A DNA stretch of 64,000 bases from Streptomyces sp. ISL-96 (GTDB lineage Bacteria > Actinomycetota > Actinomycetes > Streptomycetales > Streptomycetaceae): positions 1 to 64,000 of the forward strand of contig NZ_JAGGPA010000019.1 in assembly GCF_018614035.1 (NCBI RefSeq), read 5' to 3'. Shown here in pieces: positions 15,985-25,643 of the stretch. Within the stretch, counting starts at the first letter, position 1. Every line of letters starts with the position of its first letter. A model generated the notes under the pieces. It was given only the letters and a program-made list of their open reading frames with translations, ran no database searches and was not told the DNA's origin. A program made the position numbers and the translations under genes.

Positions 15985-16545
15985 TTGACCGGCACGCCGC
16001 TGTTCCCGGACCACACCACCGAGACCGCCCCCACCGCCTCCCGCCGCTCCATGGAGGCGACCACCAAGCACCTGGGCTACCTGCCCGCCCCCGTCGCCCG
16101 CATGGCCAACTCCCCGCACCTGCTCGACGGCTTCCTGAAGATCAGCGCGATGTTCGAGTCGACGACCCTGGACCCGCTCTCCCGCGAGGTCCTGATCATG
16201 ACGATCGCGACCCGCAACGGCTGTCACGTCTGCGTCGCGATGCACACAGCCAAGCTGACAGCGCTCGGCGCGGACGCCGACCTGATCACGTCGCTGCGCG
16301 AGCAGCAGCACCAGCAGCAGCCACTCAGCGACGAACGTCTCGAAGCCGTACGGCAGTTCACGCTGGCCGTCATCGCGACCGCCGGCGCCGTCTCCGACGA
16401 CACCCTGCGGGACTTCACAGCCCACGGCTACACCCCGCAGAACGCCCTGGAGGTCGTCCTGGGCATAGGCGCCTACACGATGTCGACCCTGGCCAACCGG
16501 ATGACCGGCGCTCCCCTGGACGAGCAGCTCGCGCCGTTCGCCTGA
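15985..16545 (+). CDS. Carboxymuconolactone decarboxylase / AhpD-like protein
   Basis: A 186-residue AhpD-like protein. The TTG at 15985 is chosen because GGGAGA (15975-15980) stands just before it and the reading matches family length. The redox helix reads RNGCHVCVAMH with Cys80, Cys83 and His87, and Glu68 in REVLIM corresponds to the conserved proton-relay position. A Gln-rich run (REQQHQQQPLSDE) forms the middle loop. It is divergent from the MarR gene, a common arrangement for peroxide or quinone defence genes. It is not a close copy of the AhpD-like gene at 798-1316, so the two were probably acquired independently. Confidence 0.9.
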   Translation: MTGTPLFPDHTTETAPTASRRSMEATTKHLGYLPAPVARMANSPHLLDGFLKISAMFESTTLDPLSREVLIMTIATRNGCHVCVAMHTAKLTALGADADLITSLREQQHQQQPLSDERLEAVRQFTLAVIATAGAVSDDTLRDFTAHGYTPQNALEVVLGIGAYTMSTLANRMTGAPLDEQLAPFA

Positions 16546-16568
16546 GAGCCTGAGGGGAGGATGACCTC

Positions 16569-16991
16569 ATGACCATGAACGAGGACGTCATCCCGATCCT
16601 GCACGTCAAAGACGCCGATGCGGCGGCCACCTGGTACGCCCGCCTCGGCTTCGCCAAACAGTGGGAGCACCGCTTCGAGCCGGGCTTCCCCGCCTTCGTG
16701 GAGGTGGCACGCGGCCCAATGAGCCTGTTTCTTTCGGAGCACCAGGGGGACGCCCGCCCCGGCACGCTGGTCTACCTGCGCGTGCGTGACGTGGACGCCG
16801 TCGCCGCGGAGTTCGGCGTAACCGTGGAGGACCAGCCGTGGGCGCGCGAGGTCGAGGTGCGGGACCGCGACGGCAACCGGCTCCGGGTCGGTACGCCGGC
16901 TGACAGCGACACCGCGCCTCACGTCATCCCGTACGTCGCGGTCCGTCCCTGTTTGCGAATGGAGATAACTACGAATCCGGAAGAGGTCTGA
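16569..16991 (+). CDS. VOC (glyoxalase/bleomycin-resistance) superfamily protein
   Basis: A 140-residue protein of the vicinal oxygen chelate fold: VIPILHVKDADAAATWYARLGF opens the first beta-alpha-beta module and TLVYLRVRDVDAVAAEFG the second, with VEVRDRDGNRLRVG at the metal/ligand end. Proteins of this layout bind bleomycin-type drugs or act as dioxygenases or glyoxalases. Only part of the metal-ligand set is evident. It starts 23 bases after the AhpD-like gene with GGGGAGG upstream, so the two are probably co-transcribed. The last 25 residues look unrelated to the fold. Confidence 0.87.
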   Translation: MTMNEDVIPILHVKDADAAATWYARLGFAKQWEHRFEPGFPAFVEVARGPMSLFLSEHQGDARPGTLVYLRVRDVDAVAAEFGVTVEDQPWAREVEVRDRDGNRLRVGTPADSDTAPHVIPYVAVRPCLRMEITTNPEEV

Positions 16992-17084
16992 ACAGGGCGC
17001 GAACCGCGCCCGTATGGAACGGAGCGCTTCTCCCCTGCCGGGACCCCCCTTACCTTCACCCGGCACGAAGCTAAGAGGAGTTCC

Positions 17085-18641
17085 ATGCGACGCGCATCAA
17101 GAAAACGTTCCACGCTGGCGAACCGGGCGATTGCCGCTTCGGCCGCTCTGATCCTGGGCGGGGGTGGACTGCTCGCGGTGAATGTCTACGCATCCGCAGG
17201 TGAAGGCTGGTCCGACCCGGACCCGGCTCAGTCCGGTCAGCTTCGGATCGCCGGTCAGCAAATGTCGACCATTGACTGTCCGGAGGTGGCGAACGACCTG
17301 CCCGAAGCGGTACCCGATTCGGCGCGCCAGGAAGTCGACCGGGAGCTCGCGGCTCTCGACTCCCAGATCACGGAGGCCTACAAGCGATTCGCCGATTCCC
17401 AGCAGCAGATCGCACAGGACCCGAACTTGGCCCAGAACGCCATTCTCGGACCGCTGAAGGACAAGCGGCTGGCCACCATTGACCGGATCGCCATCGCCTT
17501 CGACCGTGCGGCCGAACGCCCCCAGGGGCTCGAAAGCCTCGCACCCTGTACCTTGCGCGCCGACGACAACGGAGGGGCCGGCGGGGAAGACGGGCAGGGC
17601 GGGGACGGGCAGGGCGACGGCCAGAACGGTGGCGATCAGGGTGACAACAACGACAACGCTGGTCAGGATGGCAACCAGGATGGTGGTCAGGGCGATGGTC
17701 AGGGCGACGCCGGCCAGGACAACGGCCAGGGCAACGGCAACGGCGGGCAGGCCGGCAACGGCCCCAACGCCGCCGACTTCGTCGACATCCAGTCCGTCCA
17801 GCCAAACGTCCAGCAGCCCCAGCAGCAGCGCGGCGCCTCCCGCGGCGAGTTCACCACCAATTGCGGGAAGAACGAGAACGGGAAGTTCAACCCGGACAAT
17901 GTCATCGTCGCACCGGGTGTGAGCAACGGCGCGCACCATATGCACGATTACGTCGGCAACCAGGCCAATGACGCCTTCGCGAGCGACGACGACCTGGCCC
18001 GCGGTCAGACCACCTGCCAGAACCAGGGCGACAAGTCGACGTATTACTGGCCCGTCCTGCGCCTCCAGAACGGCCAGAACGAGAACGACGCCAATGCCGA
18101 CGGCGGAGGAAAAGACAGCAACGTCGGCGAGATTCAGACTCCCACCGAAGTCTCGCTGAAATTCGTCGGCAGTCCCGTCAGCAAGGTCACCGCGATGCCG
18201 CGATTCCTTCGGATCATCACCGGTGACGCCAAGGCGTTCACCAATGGTGACGCCAATGCCAACGCGTCCTGGAGCTGCACCGGATTCGAGGACCGCCAGC
18301 TCAAGGACAAATACCCGATCTGCCCGGAAGGCAGCCAGGTCGTCCGTACGTTCAACTTCCAGAGCTGCTGGGACGGCCAGAACACCGACAGCGCCAATCA
18401 CCGCACCCATGTGGCCTTCGCGGACGAGAACGGTGCGTGCCCGAACGGATTCCAGGCCATCCCGCAGCTCGTGCAGCGGATCGTCTACGACGTCCCGCCG
18501 GGCCCCGGGTTCGCGGTCGACTCGTTCCCTGAGCAGCTTCACAAGGCGGGAACCGACCACGGCGACTTCATCAACGTCTTCAACAGCCGGCTGATGCAGA
18601 AGGTGGTGTCCTGCGTGAACGACGGACGCCGTTGCACCTGA
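17085..18641 (+). CDS. Secreted DUF1996-domain protein with Asp/Gly/Gln-rich linker
   Basis: A 518-residue exported protein. AGAGGAG stands seven bases before the ATG. The N-terminus has RRASRKRS, a hydrophobic core and a cleavage region near VYASAGEG. Residues about 65-160 form a helical domain with two cysteines. Residues about 163-225 are a low-complexity linker of GDGQ/GNGN units. The C-terminal 265 residues are a DUF1996 domain, recognised by [38 protein letters not shown] and [14 protein letters not shown]; the His cluster may bind a metal. DUF1996 proteins are secreted by fungi and actinobacteria, and their activity is not settled. A shared terminator follows. Confidence 0.9.
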   Translation: MRRASRKRSTLANRAIAASAALILGGGGLLAVNVYASAGEGWSDPDPAQSGQLRIAGQQMSTIDCPEVANDLPEAVPDSARQEVDRELAALDSQITEAYKRFADSQQQIAQDPNLAQNAILGPLKDKRLATIDRIAIAFDRAAERPQGLESLAPCTLRADDNGGAGGEDGQGGDGQGDGQNGGDQGDNNDNAGQDGNQDGGQGDGQGDAGQDNGQGNGNGGQAGNGPNAADFVDIQSVQPNVQQPQQQRGASRGEFTTNCGKNENGKFNPDNVIVAPGVSNGAHHMHDYVGNQANDAFASDDDLARGQTTCQNQGDKSTYYWPVLRLQNGQNENDANADGGGKDSNVGEIQTPTEVSLKFVGSPVSKVTAMPRFLRIITGDAKAFTNGDANANASWSCTGFEDRQLKDKYPICPEGSQVVRTFNFQSCWDGQNTDSANHRTHVAFADENGACPNGFQAIPQLVQRIVYDVPPGPGFAVDSFPEQLHKAGTDHGDFINVFNSRLMQKVVSCVNDGRRCT

Positions 18642-18650
18642 CCCCTGCCT

Positions 18651-18678
18651 AGGGCGGCCGTCCCCCACCGGCCGCCCT
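18651..18678. terminator. Bidirectional terminator
   Basis: AGGGCGGCCG (18651-18660) and CGGCCGCCCT (18669-18678) form a perfect 10-base-pair stem with an eight-base loop between the convergent DUF1996 and lipoprotein genes. Pyrimidine runs flank the right side. Confidence 0.8.
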
Positions 18679-18692
18679 CTCCCCCTGCGCGG

Positions 18693-19148
18693 TCAGCTCC
18701 CGTGGTGACCGGAGTGCTTCTCCTCGTTCCCCCCACCGCCACTGTCCCCAGAGTGGTGCGAGGCAGTCTCCACCGTCCCACCGAGCTGGCCGCGCAGCGC
18801 TGTGACCACCTTCTGGTCGCCCACCGCGACCCACTTCCTGCCGACCAGGTACGCCCCGCCGTAGTCCTTGGCCTCGTTGATCCACTCGCGCTGTCCGCGG
18901 TCGGTCGCGAAGGTGGCCAGCACGTAGCGGCCGTCGCCGGTCTTGCAGTTCGCCTGACGCAGCTCCTCCGCGTCCGTCTGGATGTTCGGCTCGCACTCCA
19001 CCTTCTTGGCGAGCTGCTCCAGGCTGCCCGTGGCCGTTTCCGGCACCGGCTTCTCTTCGTCACCGCCCGCCCCGCAACCCCCGGTGAGCAGGGCGAGAAC
19101 GGCTATGGCTGAGGCGGCGTTCGCTGTACGTCGGCGTTGGTTGCGCAT
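18693..19148 (-). CDS. Lipoprotein, unknown function
   Basis: A 151-residue protein with an RRR-containing N-terminus, a hydrophobic stretch and the lipobox LTGGC (Cys25), so it is anchored on the outer face of the membrane. The mature part contains two further cysteines (ECEPN, ANCKTGDG) likely to form a disulphide and a compact domain with YVLATFATDRGQREWINEA and YLVGRKWVAVG. The tail is rich in Gly, His and Ser. The ATG at 19148 has only a weak upstream GGGCAG. I do not recognise the family. It is divergent from the GH89 gene. Confidence 0.78.
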   Translation of the reverse strand: MRNQRRRTANAASAIAVLALLTGGCGAGGDEEKPVPETATGSLEQLAKKVECEPNIQTDAEELRQANCKTGDGRYVLATFATDRGQREWINEAKDYGGAYLVGRKWVAVGDQKVVTALRGQLGGTVETASHHSGDSGGGGNEEKHSGHHGS

Positions 19149-19289
19149 CTGCCCATCGTGCCCCGTTGGGCCACACGGTGGGGTGGATACGAACACATCG
19201 CACGCCCCATTGCCGCACCCCCACGCCGTCATTAACGTGCGCCCGGTACGCCCCTGTCGACGTCGCCGTCCCACCGAGGAGCACCCCCG

Positions 19290-22200
19290 ATGACCGACCG
19301 TCTGCCGCGCCGTACGCTGCTGGGCGCCGCCGGAGCCATCGGCGTCGGAGCCGCGGTGGGCGGGCACCTCCCAGCCATGGCCGCACCGGAACCCCCTGCC
19401 GCCCACGCCCCCTCCCACGCCCCCGCCCGCGCCGCGCTGGAGCGGCTGCTTCCGGAGCACGCCGGCCAGTTCCACCTCGCCACGCTCAACAACACCGGCG
19501 GCAACGACCGTTTCCGGGTCGGCGGCACCACCGGCCGCATCGAGGTCGCGGCCACCGGCCCCGCCGCCGCGCTCACCGGCGTCCACTGGTACCTGAAGTA
19601 CGTCTGCGGCGCGCACATCTCCTGGTCCGGCACCCAGCTCGACCTCCCGCAGCGGCTGCCCGCGCCCCGCACGCCCCTGGAGCGTTCGGCCACCGTCCGG
19701 CACCGCTTCGCGTTCAACGACACCCACGACGGCTACACCGCGCCGTACGCCGACTGGGCCCGCTGGGAGCGCATGATCGACGTACTCGCCCTGCACGGCT
19801 TCAACGAGGTGCTGGTCACGACCGGCCAGGAGGCCGTCTATCACCGTCTCCTCAAGGACTTCGGTTACTCCGACACCGAGGCCCGCACCTGGCTGCCCGC
19901 CCCCTCCCACCAGCCGTGGTGGCTCCTGCAGAACATGAGCGCGTACGGCGGCCCGCTGTCCCCCGAGCTCATCGCGAAACGGGCCGCCCTCGGCCGGCGC
20001 ATCACCGACCGCATGCGCGAGCTCGGCATGGAGCCGGTGCTCCCAGGCTACTTCGGCACCGTCCCCGACGGTTTCGCGGGCCGCAACCCCGGCGCCCGCA
20101 CTGTCCCGCAGGGCGACTGGATGGGCCTGCGCCGCCCCGACTGGCTCGACCCGCGCACGGCGTCCTTCCGGAAGGTCGCCGCGTCCTTCTATCACCACCA
20201 GCACGAACTCTTCGGCCCGGTCGAGCACTTCAAGATGGACCTCCTCCACGAGGGCGGCTCGGCGGGCGACGTGCCCGTCCCCGAGGCGGCCCGAGCGGTC
20301 GAGACGGCTCTCCACGCCTCCCGCCCCGGCGCCACCTGGATGATCCTCGGCTGGCAGACGAACCCGCGCCGCGACCTGCTCGACGCGCTCGACAAGAACC
20401 ACCTCCTGGTGGTGGACGGCCTGTCCGACCTGGACACCGTCACCGACCGCGAGAAGGACTGGGGCGGCGCCCCCTACGCCTTCGGCACCATCCCGAACTT
20501 TGGCGGCCGTACGACGATCGGCGCCAAGACGTACATGTGGACGGAACGCTTCACCGCCTGGCGCGACCGCCCCGGCTCCGCCCTCGCCGGCACCGCCTAC
20601 ATGCCGGAGGCCGCCGAGCGCGACCCGGCCGCGCTGGAGCTGTTCTCGGAGCTGGCGTGGCGAAGGGAGGCGGTGGACCGCGAGGAGTGGTTCCAGGGGT
20701 ACGCCGATCTGCGGTACGGGGGCCGGGACGCGGACGCCCGCGCCGCTTTCGCCGCGCTGCGCGAGACGGCGTACCGCATCACCAGCCGCGACGGCCGCCC
20801 GCACGACTCCGTCTTCGCGTCCCGCCCGAGCCTGTCCGCCGCCTCCGGCACGCACTACTCGACGCATGCGCCCGCCTTCGACCCGGCGGACTTCGACAAG
20901 GCGTTCGGCGCGCTGCTCGGCGTACGGGAACCCCTGCGCCGCTCCGACGCGTACCGCTACGACCTCACCGACCTCGGCCGCCAGGCACTCGCCAACCGCT
21001 CCTGGCAGCTGCTGCCGCAGCTGAAGGCGGCGTACGGCCGGGGCGACCTGACGGCCTTCCGTGCCCTTTCCGCCCTCTGGCTGAAGCTGATGCGGCTGAG
21101 CGAGGACATGACGGGTTCGCACCGCGCTTTCCTTCTCGGACCGTGGATCGAGGACGCGAAGCGCCTGGCGTCCTCGCCGGCGGAGTCGGAGCAGCTGGAA
21201 CGCACAGCGCGCGTCCTGGTCACCACCTGGGCGGGCCGCCCCACCGCCGACGCCGGCCGCCTCGCCAACTACGCCAACCGCGACTGGCAGGGCCTCATCG
21301 GCGACTTCCACCTTCCGCAGTGGCAGGCGTACCTGGACGAACTGGAGGACGCGCTGGCCGCGAACCGCGCGCCGAAGTCCTTCGACTGGTACGCCGTCGA
21401 GGAGCCGTGGACGCGCGAGCGCAAGACGTATCCGCTGCGCCCGCCGAACGATGCGTACCGCACGGCCCGGCGCGTCCACGACGTGCTGGCCGGCGCGCCC
21501 TACCAGGGCACGGTCACCGTCACCGCCGAACCGGCCGCCTTCCCGCCCGGCGGCTCGGCTCTGCTCACCGCCGCCTTCCGCAACGTCAACGGGCTGCGGG
21601 CGACCGGCCGCGTCGACTTCGCGCTCACGGGCGTCGAGGCGGTCGCGGAGGGCCCGGCGTCGCTGCGGTCGGTGCCGGCGGCGGGCACGAACAGCGTGTC
21701 GTGGCGCGCGAAGGCTCCCGCCGGGCCGCTCACCGGCCCCTTGAAGCCGCTGCCGTACGAGCTGAGCACGGCGTACGGTCCGCAGGGCGAGGCCCGGGTG
21801 ACCACCGTCCAGCGGGGCTACCTGTACGTCGCGGGGCCGCTGGCCGAGGGCTGGCGGACGTACACGAACAACGGGGCGGTCTTCGGCCAGCTGGAAGACC
21901 GGTACGGGGTGGACGGCGGCGGCCAGGACCTGTGGAAGGCGACCGCGGAATTCGGCGTGCTGTACCGGGAGGGGGCGCTGCGGGACGGCGGCGGCGTCAC
22001 CGTGCGGGTGGACGCGCAGGAGGTGACGGGGGCGTGGGCGCGCGCCGGGATCACCGTCCGCAACAGCCTGGCGACGCCGGGGTCGCCCGGGTTCCTCAAC
22101 CTCGCGGTGACTCCGGCGAACGGCGTGGTGCTGTCGTACGACACGAACGGCGACGGCACGCTGGACGCCTACCAGCGCCTGACCGGGGTGAAGGCGCCGG

Positions 22201-22403
22201 TGATGCTGCGGCTCTCGCGGGCGGGCGGGTCGTACACGGGGGCGTGCTCGACGGACGACGGCACGACGTGGCGAACGGTCGGGAGGGTGGCGGTGCGGGG
22301 AGCGGTGGCGGACGGCCAGGACGCGGGGATGTTCATGAGTGCGGCGCATGGGGGGAGTGGGGTGCGGGGGACGGTTGAGTTCAGTGGGTGGGGCGCGGGC
22401 TGA
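19290..22403 (+). CDS. Secreted alpha-N-acetylglucosaminidase, GH89
   Basis: A 1037-residue exported glycosidase of the NAGLU family (GH89), which removes terminal alpha-linked N-acetylglucosamine. The twin-arginine signal LPRRTLLGAAG starts the protein, and GAGGAG precedes the ATG. The N-terminal small domain (ATLNNTGGNDRF ... GVHWYLKYVCGAHISW) is followed by the catalytic barrel with FAFNDTHDGYTAPYADW, HGFNEVLVTTGQEAVYH, FKMDLLHEGGSAGD and WMILGWQTNPRRDLL; the Glu in LLHEGG is a candidate catalytic residue. The helical domain ends near residue 715. The last 300 residues hold beta-rich modules. No transporter or regulator gene is adjacent. Family assignment is firm. Confidence 0.9.
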   Translation: MTDRLPRRTLLGAAGAIGVGAAVGGHLPAMAAPEPPAAHAPSHAPARAALERLLPEHAGQFHLATLNNTGGNDRFRVGGTTGRIEVAATGPAAALTGVHWYLKYVCGAHISWSGTQLDLPQRLPAPRTPLERSATVRHRFAFNDTHDGYTAPYADWARWERMIDVLALHGFNEVLVTTGQEAVYHRLLKDFGYSDTEARTWLPAPSHQPWWLLQNMSAYGGPLSPELIAKRAALGRRITDRMRELGMEPVLPGYFGTVPDGFAGRNPGARTVPQGDWMGLRRPDWLDPRTASFRKVAASFYHHQHELFGPVEHFKMDLLHEGGSAGDVPVPEAARAVETALHASRPGATWMILGWQTNPRRDLLDALDKNHLLVVDGLSDLDTVTDREKDWGGAPYAFGTIPNFGGRTTIGAKTYMWTERFTAWRDRPGSALAGTAYMPEAAERDPAALELFSELAWRREAVDREEWFQGYADLRYGGRDADARAAFAALRETAYRITSRDGRPHDSVFASRPSLSAASGTHYSTHAPAFDPADFDKAFGALLGVREPLRRSDAYRYDLTDLGRQALANRSWQLLPQLKAAYGRGDLTAFRALSALWLKLMRLSEDMTGSHRAFLLGPWIEDAKRLASSPAESEQLERTARVLVTTWAGRPTADAGRLANYANRDWQGLIGDFHLPQWQAYLDELEDALAANRAPKSFDWYAVEEPWTRERKTYPLRPPNDAYRTARRVHDVLAGAPYQGTVTVTAEPAAFPPGGSALLTAAFRNVNGLRATGRVDFALTGVEAVAEGPASLRSVPAAGTNSVSWRAKAPAGPLTGPLKPLPYELSTAYGPQGEARVTTVQRGYLYVAGPLAEGWRTYTNNGAVFGQLEDRYGVDGGGQDLWKATAEFGVLYREGALRDGGGVTVRVDAQEVTGAWARAGITVRNSLATPGSPGFLNLAVTPANGVVLSYDTNGDGTLDAYQRLTGVKAPVMLRLSRAGGSYTGACSTDDGTTWRTVGRVAVRGAVADGQDAGMFMSAAHGGSGVRGTVEFSGWGAG

Positions 22404-22488
22404 GGAGTTCGGGCGGCGGGGGTGCGGGTTCGCGTGCAGGTTGCCTGCGGCGACCCCCGCGAGGTGACCATCCGACGATTCGCTCGTT

Positions 22489-24477
22489 TTGCTGAACGTG
22501 CGCCCACAGGATGTTGTCCCCAGCCGCCCTGTCCCCGAGCCCATCGAACCCGTCGAGCCCGTGGAACCCACCGTCGCCCCCATCGACGTCGAGCAGGCCG
22601 AGGCCGCGCTCGTCGAGCACTATCCGCGGCTGGTACGGCTGGCGTATCTCGTACTGCCGCCGCACCTCGGCCGCAACCGCCGCGTCCTGACCGCCCATTC
22701 GCTCGTGCAGCGCTCCCTGCCGCGCAGCCGCACCCCCGGGGTCCCCGTTCCGCTGCCGCGCCGCCCCGGTGGCGCCTCGGCCGATCCGGGGTACGCGTAC
22801 GTACGGCAGCGCGTGCTGCGCCAGGCGCTGGAAGCCGGGCTGCCGCTGTGGCGCAAGGCGTGGCCCAAGCGGGCGCAGCTGCCGCCGCTGCTGCCGCAGG
22901 TGTGGGGGCTGCGGCTGTTCCCGCGCTCCGGCGGAGCCGACGAACTCGCCCTGGACCAGCGGCTCTCGGCGCTCAGCGGCCCCGGCCGGGCGGCGTACGT
23001 ACTGCGCGGCCTGGAGCGTATGCAGGACGCGGAGGTGGCGCAGCTGCTCACCGCCGCCGGGGCCGCCGACCCGCACGCGGCGCTGGCCGAGGCGGACGGG
23101 GTCGAGGCGCCGGGCGGGGCGAGCGTGGCGGCGCTGCTGGGGTCCGCCGAGTTCGACCCGTGCTCCCTCCAGGCCAGGCCGACGGATCTGATGCGGCGCA
23201 GGCAGCACGCCAAGGCCGCGCTCGCCGCGGCGGCCGCCGTGGTGGTGTGCGGGGCGCTGCTCGGGCTGCCGGGCGAGGGGTGGGGGCCCGACGGTGCGGC
23301 CGCGCCGGCGTATGCGCGTAACCCTGCGTCCGAGCGTGCGCTGGACCCGTCGCATACGGTCCGGGTCGCGGCCGAGGTGTGGAAGCGGTCTTCCCGTACC
23401 GACTTCTCCGCCTGGCCGGCCCGCGGCAACCTCGCCTCCGACAACGCCCTGCTGCGCCGCGCTCTCGCCGTCTGGGCCAGGCCGGGCCCCTCCGTGCAGA
23501 CCTCCGCGACGCCCGCCACGCCGGTGGGCCCCCCGATGGGTCCGCCGCAGCTGCTCTTCGCGGGTGACGTCGACGGGGCGAGGGTGGTGCTGCTGTACGA
23601 CGGCCTGCGCGTCGTCCGGTACGCCGAGCCCCGCGACGGCACGGCGGGCGCGGCGCTCGACTTCGCGCGGGTGGACGGCGCGGACGCGGCGGCGGCGAAC
23701 GCGCTGGTGGTGGGGCGCACGGACGGCAACGTCCGTTACCTGACGGCCCCCTGGGTGCGTACGGCGTCCGTACGGGACCTGCTCGACCCGGCCGGGGCCC
23801 CGGCGCCGCTGAAGCGCAACCGGGACGGTGTGACGGATCCGCTCGCGAGTCCGGCGCAGGCGCGCGACTGCCGGTCCTGGGACGCGCTCGAACTGCGCGA
23901 CGACGCGGGCCCCCGCCTGATGACCGACCTCGGTGAGCTGGCCCCGGCCCGGCTGACGTCGGGCCCGCCGTCCGCGCCGCGCGATGTGAGCGGGCCGCAG
24001 GAGCGGGCGCGGTGGGCGCGTACGGCGTGCCTCCTGCCGGCGGTGCGTTCGCACGGCGTGCGCAGCGTGAACTTGTGGGGGTACGCCCAGCAGCCCCTCC
24101 CCGAGGGCAACGGCACCGCCGCCTGGCTCTGCACCCGCGCGGAGACGTGGCGGGGTACGGGCAGCAGGGTGCTGGCCCAGTTCCAGGCGCCGTCCGCGAG
24201 GCAGGGGGCGCCGGGCGCGATCGCTGCGCGCGCCGAGCATTCGCCGGCGTGCGGGGGGCGGGATCCGCGGGTGCTGGCGGGTGTGCTGTGGAAGTCGCGG
24301 GGCGGGAACTGGTACGTACTGGCGGCGGGAAGCGGGCAGTTCACGTCGGTGACGGCGTCGGGCGGGGTGGAGGCCACGGCGCGCGGCAACCTGCTGGCGG
24401 TACGGGCGAAGGCGGGCGCACAGGCGGACCTGGACGGACGGGTGGAGAGCGGGGAGCGGGTGGGGGCGCTGCGGTAG
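22489..24477 (+). CDS. Sigma-factor-like / transmembrane fusion protein, unknown
   Basis: A 662-residue protein with three parts. Residues about 36-205 resemble a worn ECF sigma factor: ALVEHYPRLVRLAYLVLP is like region 2, and LSGPGRAAYVLRGLERMQDAEVAQLL is like region 4.2, although the spacing between is rich in Arg/Pro and the -10 recognition residues are not clear. Residues about 241-261 (AKAALAAAAAVVVCGALLGL) form one membrane helix after MRRRQH. The remaining 400 residues would be external and contain four or more cysteines. I do not recognise the external domain. The start is a TTG at 22489 or a GTG at 22498, neither with a good ribosome site. It may be a membrane-bound signalling protein. 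Confidence 0.78.
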   Translation: MLNVRPQDVVPSRPVPEPIEPVEPVEPTVAPIDVEQAEAALVEHYPRLVRLAYLVLPPHLGRNRRVLTAHSLVQRSLPRSRTPGVPVPLPRRPGGASADPGYAYVRQRVLRQALEAGLPLWRKAWPKRAQLPPLLPQVWGLRLFPRSGGADELALDQRLSALSGPGRAAYVLRGLERMQDAEVAQLLTAAGAADPHAALAEADGVEAPGGASVAALLGSAEFDPCSLQARPTDLMRRRQHAKAALAAAAAVVVCGALLGLPGEGWGPDGAAAPAYARNPASERALDPSHTVRVAAEVWKRSSRTDFSAWPARGNLASDNALLRRALAVWARPGPSVQTSATPATPVGPPMGPPQLLFAGDVDGARVVLLYDGLRVVRYAEPRDGTAGAALDFARVDGADAAAANALVVGRTDGNVRYLTAPWVRTASVRDLLDPAGAPAPLKRNRDGVTDPLASPAQARDCRSWDALELRDDAGPRLMTDLGELAPARLTSGPPSAPRDVSGPQERARWARTACLLPAVRSHGVRSVNLWGYAQQPLPEGNGTAAWLCTRAETWRGTGSRVLAQFQAPSARQGAPGAIAARAEHSPACGGRDPRVLAGVLWKSRGGNWYVLAAGSGQFTSVTASGGVEATARGNLLAVRAKAGAQADLDGRVESGERVGALR

Positions 24478-24540
24478 GCGGTGCGGGGGTGCTTCCGGTG
24501 CGGGCTGGGGTGCGGGTGCGGGTTGCCTGCGGCGCTGTTC

Positions 24541-24626
24541 CCCTACCCGCCCCTTCCCGAACCTGGGGCAAGCCCCAGACCCCGTACGCCCTCCGGGCGT
24601 GTCCTCAAACGCCGGACGGGCTGAGT
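24541..24626. repeat. GC-rich intergenic palindromic repeat, copy C
   Basis: Holds CCCCTACCCGCCCCTTCCCG, a TGGGGCAAGCCCCA hairpin, ACGCCCTCCGGGCGT and CTCAAACGCCGGACGGGCTG. The left flank GGTTGCCTGCGGCGCTGTTC is shared with copy D. It follows the stop of the fusion-protein gene. Confidence 0.8.
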
Positions 24627-24685
24627 TCTGCCGCCAGGCCCGCAAAGCCAGCCCCTCCGGCAAAGAAACCCGCCGCACGCCCCTG

Positions 24686-24712
24686 TTGCAAGGTCGTACC
24701 CGTCAGTACATT
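24686..24712 (+). promoter_or_regulatory. Candidate promoter for a leaderless transcript
   Basis: TTGCAA (24686-24691) and TACATT (24707-24712) are placed 15 bases apart, and the ATG of the next gene begins six bases after the second element, where transcription would start. No ribosome binding site is present, which fits a leaderless message. Confidence 0.4.
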
Positions 24713-24718
24713 GACGCC

Positions 24719-25642
24719 ATGTCTAATACGCCGCAGGGGCCCACGCCCGCCGCGATCGCGTCCGAGCGGACCCCGCTCAAGGCCCGGAAGGTCGCGTTCG
24801 CGTGGGACGACACGCCCCTCCACTGGGTCCCGGGCGACCCCTTCACCACGCACACCATCAACGTGCTGCACCTGCTGCTCCCGGCCGGAGAGCGCTGGTT
24901 CGTACACGTCTACAAGCAGGTGCTGCCGTACATCCACGACGACCGCCTGCGCGAGGACGTCATCGGCTTCATCGGCCAGGAGGCCATGCACTCCCAGGCC
25001 CACGACGACGTACTGCCGCACCTGAAGAAGCTCGGGCTCGACCCGACGCCCTACACCGCCCAGGTCGACTGGCTCTTCGAGAAGCTCCTCGGTGACCGCA
25101 CCCTGCCGCCCGGCAAGGCCCGCAAGTGGTGGCTGATGGAGCGGGTCGCGATCATCGCGGCCATTGAGCACTACACCGCGTTCCTCGGCGACTGGGTGCT
25201 CAACGCGGACGAACTGGACCGGCGCGGCGCCGACCCCACCATGCTCGATCTGCTGCGCTGGCACGGCGCGGAGGAGGTCGAGCACCGTTCCGTCGCCTTC
25301 GAACTCTTCATGCACGTCGACGGCAGCTACCGGCGCCGGGTCAGGACCTGGGCGACCGCGTTCACCGCGCTGGTCTTCCTCTGGCAGCGCGGCTCGCGGT
25401 TCTTCATGGAGAACGACCCGACCCTCCTCGAAGGCAAGGCCACCTTCAAGGACCTGGTGCGCGGCGGGCGGCAGGGCGTACTGCCCGCGACCGGCGACAT
25501 CATCCGCTCCGTCCCGCGCTACCTCAGCCGTACGTACCACCCCTCGCAGGAGGCCAGCACCGCGCAGGCCGTGGCCTACCTCGCGAGCTCACCGGCTGCC
25601 ACCGGCCGGACCGGCCTGACCGCCACCACCGGAGGTTCCTGA
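24719..25642 (+). CDS. Predicted di-iron metal-dependent hydrolase (PF10118-type)
   Basis: A 307-residue protein of the metal-dependent hydrolase family with a ferritin-like helical core. Candidate metal ligands are in GQEAMHSQAHDD, AIEHYTAFLGDW and HGAEEVEHRSVAF, i.e. repeated Glu and ExxH patterns. The ATG at 24719 is chosen as the start; longer readings pass through the intergenic repeat. A ferredoxin-type reductase gene follows with a single base between stop and start, so the two gene products probably work together, with the reductase feeding electrons to a di-iron oxygenase-like centre. That would make this an oxygenase or desaturase-like enzyme rather than a hydrolase. Substrate unknown. 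Confidence 0.85.
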   Translation: MSNTPQGPTPAAIASERTPLKARKVAFAWDDTPLHWVPGDPFTTHTINVLHLLLPAGERWFVHVYKQVLPYIHDDRLREDVIGFIGQEAMHSQAHDDVLPHLKKLGLDPTPYTAQVDWLFEKLLGDRTLPPGKARKWWLMERVAIIAAIEHYTAFLGDWVLNADELDRRGADPTMLDLLRWHGAEEVEHRSVAFELFMHVDGSYRRRVRTWATAFTALVFLWQRGSRFFMENDPTLLEGKATFKDLVRGGRQGVLPATGDIIRSVPRYLSRTYHPSQEASTAQAVAYLASSPAATGRTGLTATTGGS

Positions 25643-25643
25643 C

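Noticed and set aside
18693..22583. A 1296-codon open frame on the reverse strand across the GH89 gene
   Set aside because: Only its last 151 codons (lipoprotein) are protein-like. The rest is Arg/Gly/Val/Ala-rich text antisense to the clear GH89 gene, a common artefact of GC-rich DNA.
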